Origin: Saccharina japonica
Lineage: Eukaryota > Sar > Phaeophyceae > Laminariales > Laminariaceae
Reading direction: 5' to 3'
NCBI GenBank assembly: GCA_008828725.1
Contig: MEHQ01003304.1
Coordinates: forward strand, 1-64,000
Length of the DNA: 64,000 bases
Part shown: positions 62,001-64,000 of the stretch, one piece after another
Layout of the letters: each line of letters begins with the position of its first letter
How positions within the stretch are numbered: the first letter of the stretch is position 1
The notes under the pieces: generated by a model
The model's input: the letters and a program-made list of their open reading frames with translations, nothing else
What the model was told of the DNA's origin: nothing
Database searches by the model: none
Made by a program: the position numbers and the translations under genes

Positions 62001-64000
62001 TTGGCCAAAACCAATGACCGTACTTTCACCATTAACATAGATACGCACGAGGGGCTGTATGGCGTCGCGCGCATAGCGCACCCTCGAGCCGGAAAGCCAG
62101 GTTCGTCCCCAGCAGCCCCCCCCGGAGAAACCACGTAAGAGTGGCGGAGGCGAAATATTTGGACATACGTGCGTACATTTACGCAAAATGTGCGTCTCAT
62201 TCGCTCGTCTTGCGAAGAATAAAACAACAAGGGCAACTGTTAGTTTTTTCACAGGGGCCAAGCGCTTGTGTGAACCGCAGAGTCATTGTCATCAGGGGAT
62301 TACATATTCATGAGTCTTTTCTCATAAGCCACCCATTTCTCTGTACTTGCGAGCGCTTGAAGCCATATTCCATCCTCGGAAAGAGAAACTTAGTTCCCTC
62401 GAAAACGAAAGCCACGAAGAAGTTTGGCATTTATATTGTCGAAAATGTCACAAGAAAACGCCCCCAAAAATATTTTCGCCTGCGGCCAAAAGAGGTCCAA
62501 TGATGTTTTTTCGCCTTCGGTGAAAAAGACGCGCACATTGTTTCTTTATTTTTTATCTTGCGGCCAAACAAGGCGCTGGGGGCGAAAACGGATGAGGCCA
62601 GCCGCACATGTACTTCTTTTCGTGGTGCGCTGCGCCGATTTCTCAGAAACATGGTGCAACTGCGCGAGATTTCACCACCTACCTATTGAATTATAACCCT
62701 GGTGTGCACCTACTGACTACGCATTCGTGCGGCTCCTCACTTGGCTAATTATTCAGCAGGACGCAAATTAAACGTGCGTATCGGAGTGCGCGCTCGTAGT
62801 GTGCCACGCACCACGAGGCGCAGGCGAGGTGCGTTCCACTCAGGGGGGGCTGGGGGGTCCCCGGAGGACTCCCGGGGGGGGGCCTTCTCAGAGAGCCGCC
62901 GGAGGCCGTGTGTTTAGCATATTCTGGCCTGCGCGTATATGCGTCTTACGCGCTCGTTATATCCTCTTGTGGACGTGGTGTCGGCTGGCGTAGAATGTTG
63001 TGAATATTGCAATACAAATATACACAAAAATGTCGACACTGAACATGTGTAAAACGACAACGCGAAGCATAATTTAGCACGAAACAGGTCAACACATTTT
63101 TCGACTTCGACTAAACAGACCCAAACAAAATTAAAGCCGCACAATATTTCAGCCACCATGGAATATAGGTGCCGTTGCCGCACCGCGCATACGGCTCGCG
63201 GTGAAAAACAACTCGAAAAACGTGCGCCAGCTTTACATTTGCCTACATATTTTACGGCCTGCTCTACAGCAGTATACCTCCAACAAAACGTAATTTTGGG
63301 TAAAAAACAAAGGCAACTCGAAAGTCTATACGTACACTAGCACAACATAATCCGTAGTGGGTATGAAACCAAGCAAGCGCTGTTACAAGTTTCAGATATA
63401 TTATACTTTGCGAAACTACACAATTTATTGAAGAAACCCCCTATTTTTACCAGAAGCATGATCTTATATCATACGAAGTACAGTACAGGACACCTAATAA
63501 AAAACAGGCTGAGAAGAAAACCAGGCTGAGATTTCAGAGGAAAATATTAAACTGGGGAGTCGCTATCTTGAAATTAGTACCGTCTCTCAAATAAGAAATG
63601 CAGCCTGGACCAGATTTCCTGTTTCTTATTAGATGTCCTGTACTAAATATATACTTCGGAGTATATATTTGTTTAACTAAAACACAACAAACAACAACAA
63701 CAAAGAGCTGTGAGATCGAAGATTTCGTCGAAACTCATATTTGCTACGTAGCTGGGTGTAATACTTCAATCGCACGTACTTACGGGTTTATATGTTCTCG
63801 TGCAGGACGTACATCCCGTATGAGGGGGACACAATCTGAGGCTGTAGCATTCAGGGAAGATATGTATCTAGTACTACCAGGCATTATGTCATGCATTTAA
63901 CCCTATTCTTATAATTAATGGAGCTCAGTAAATCGTCAGTTCTCCACGCTCGGGCCATTTGCATATCTCAGGAAAACGTGACTTCTCGACGCCCGTGCCT
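56063..64000. other. No confirmed gene; missing 5' exon(s) of the cysteine-module gene expected here or beyond
   Basis: No A-type exon was found above B7. One minus-strand frame starting at 62261 reads MAPVKKLTVALVVLFFA, signal-peptide-like, with a possible phase-1 donor (TTTTGC|gtaaat) 79 bases on; it would fit B7's phase but needs a 6-kb intron. A minus-strand frame at 58155-58502 continues upstream into a hydrophobic stretch (ISVTVFSIGVTTGLAVASL) but has no other support. Confidence 0.35.

Overview
The window looks like nuclear DNA of a eukaryote with intron-rich genes and many repeats. Genes are cut into short exons with GT-AG splice sites and introns of 0.4 to 8 kb. No bacterial-style operons are seen. 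Short runs of the TTAGGG/CCCTAA telomere-type hexamer lie scattered through the interior, and there are satellites, inverted-repeat elements and tRNA-derived SINEs. An alga or another stramenopile-like protist is my best inference, but nothing in the sequence fixes the species.

Region by region: (1) 106-4499, minus strand: a four-exon gene model for an OTU/vertnin-like predicted cysteine-protease-fold protein. (2) 4500-10200: no supported gene, a few short duplications. (3) 10.2-17 kb: a repeat-dense zone with a minisatellite, a family of tRNA-derived SINEs, a 2.3-kb element with perfect 17-bp inverted termini packed with ATTGGAATTG motifs, an 0.8-kb inverted-repeat element and a fold-back element. 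(4) 17-21.1 kb: nothing convincing. (5) 21.28-25.49 kb: four different tandem arrays almost end to end (205-bp satellite x11, 114-bp palindrome-rich unit x5, a hexamer array next to the only N, 188-bp unit x5). (6) 25.5-30.2 kb: no supported gene. (7) 30,224-56,062, minus strand: the main feature, one very long gene. Two alternating small exon types, A (90 nt, 3 Cys) and B (63 nt, 5 Cys), all in phase 1-1, are repeated from about 56.1 to 39.7 kb. They feed into a B-like 99-nt exon and a large last exon that encodes a von Willebrand D / plant Root_cap-like domain beginning GDPHMTGFHGQKFDF. (8) 56.1-64 kb: the 5' part of this gene was not found; no other gene is supported.

The two gene models come from reading exon frames and splice junctions by eye. 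In the 30-56 kb gene all 17 exons join in one open frame with each junction codon intact, which is strong internal evidence. Its product would be a secreted or surface protein with seven complete 8-cysteine modules, one extra A half-module and one leading B half-module, ahead of the C-terminal domain. The tandem exon array has grown by repeated duplication of a roughly 2.1-3.3 kb genomic unit, and one exon A was duplicated very recently.
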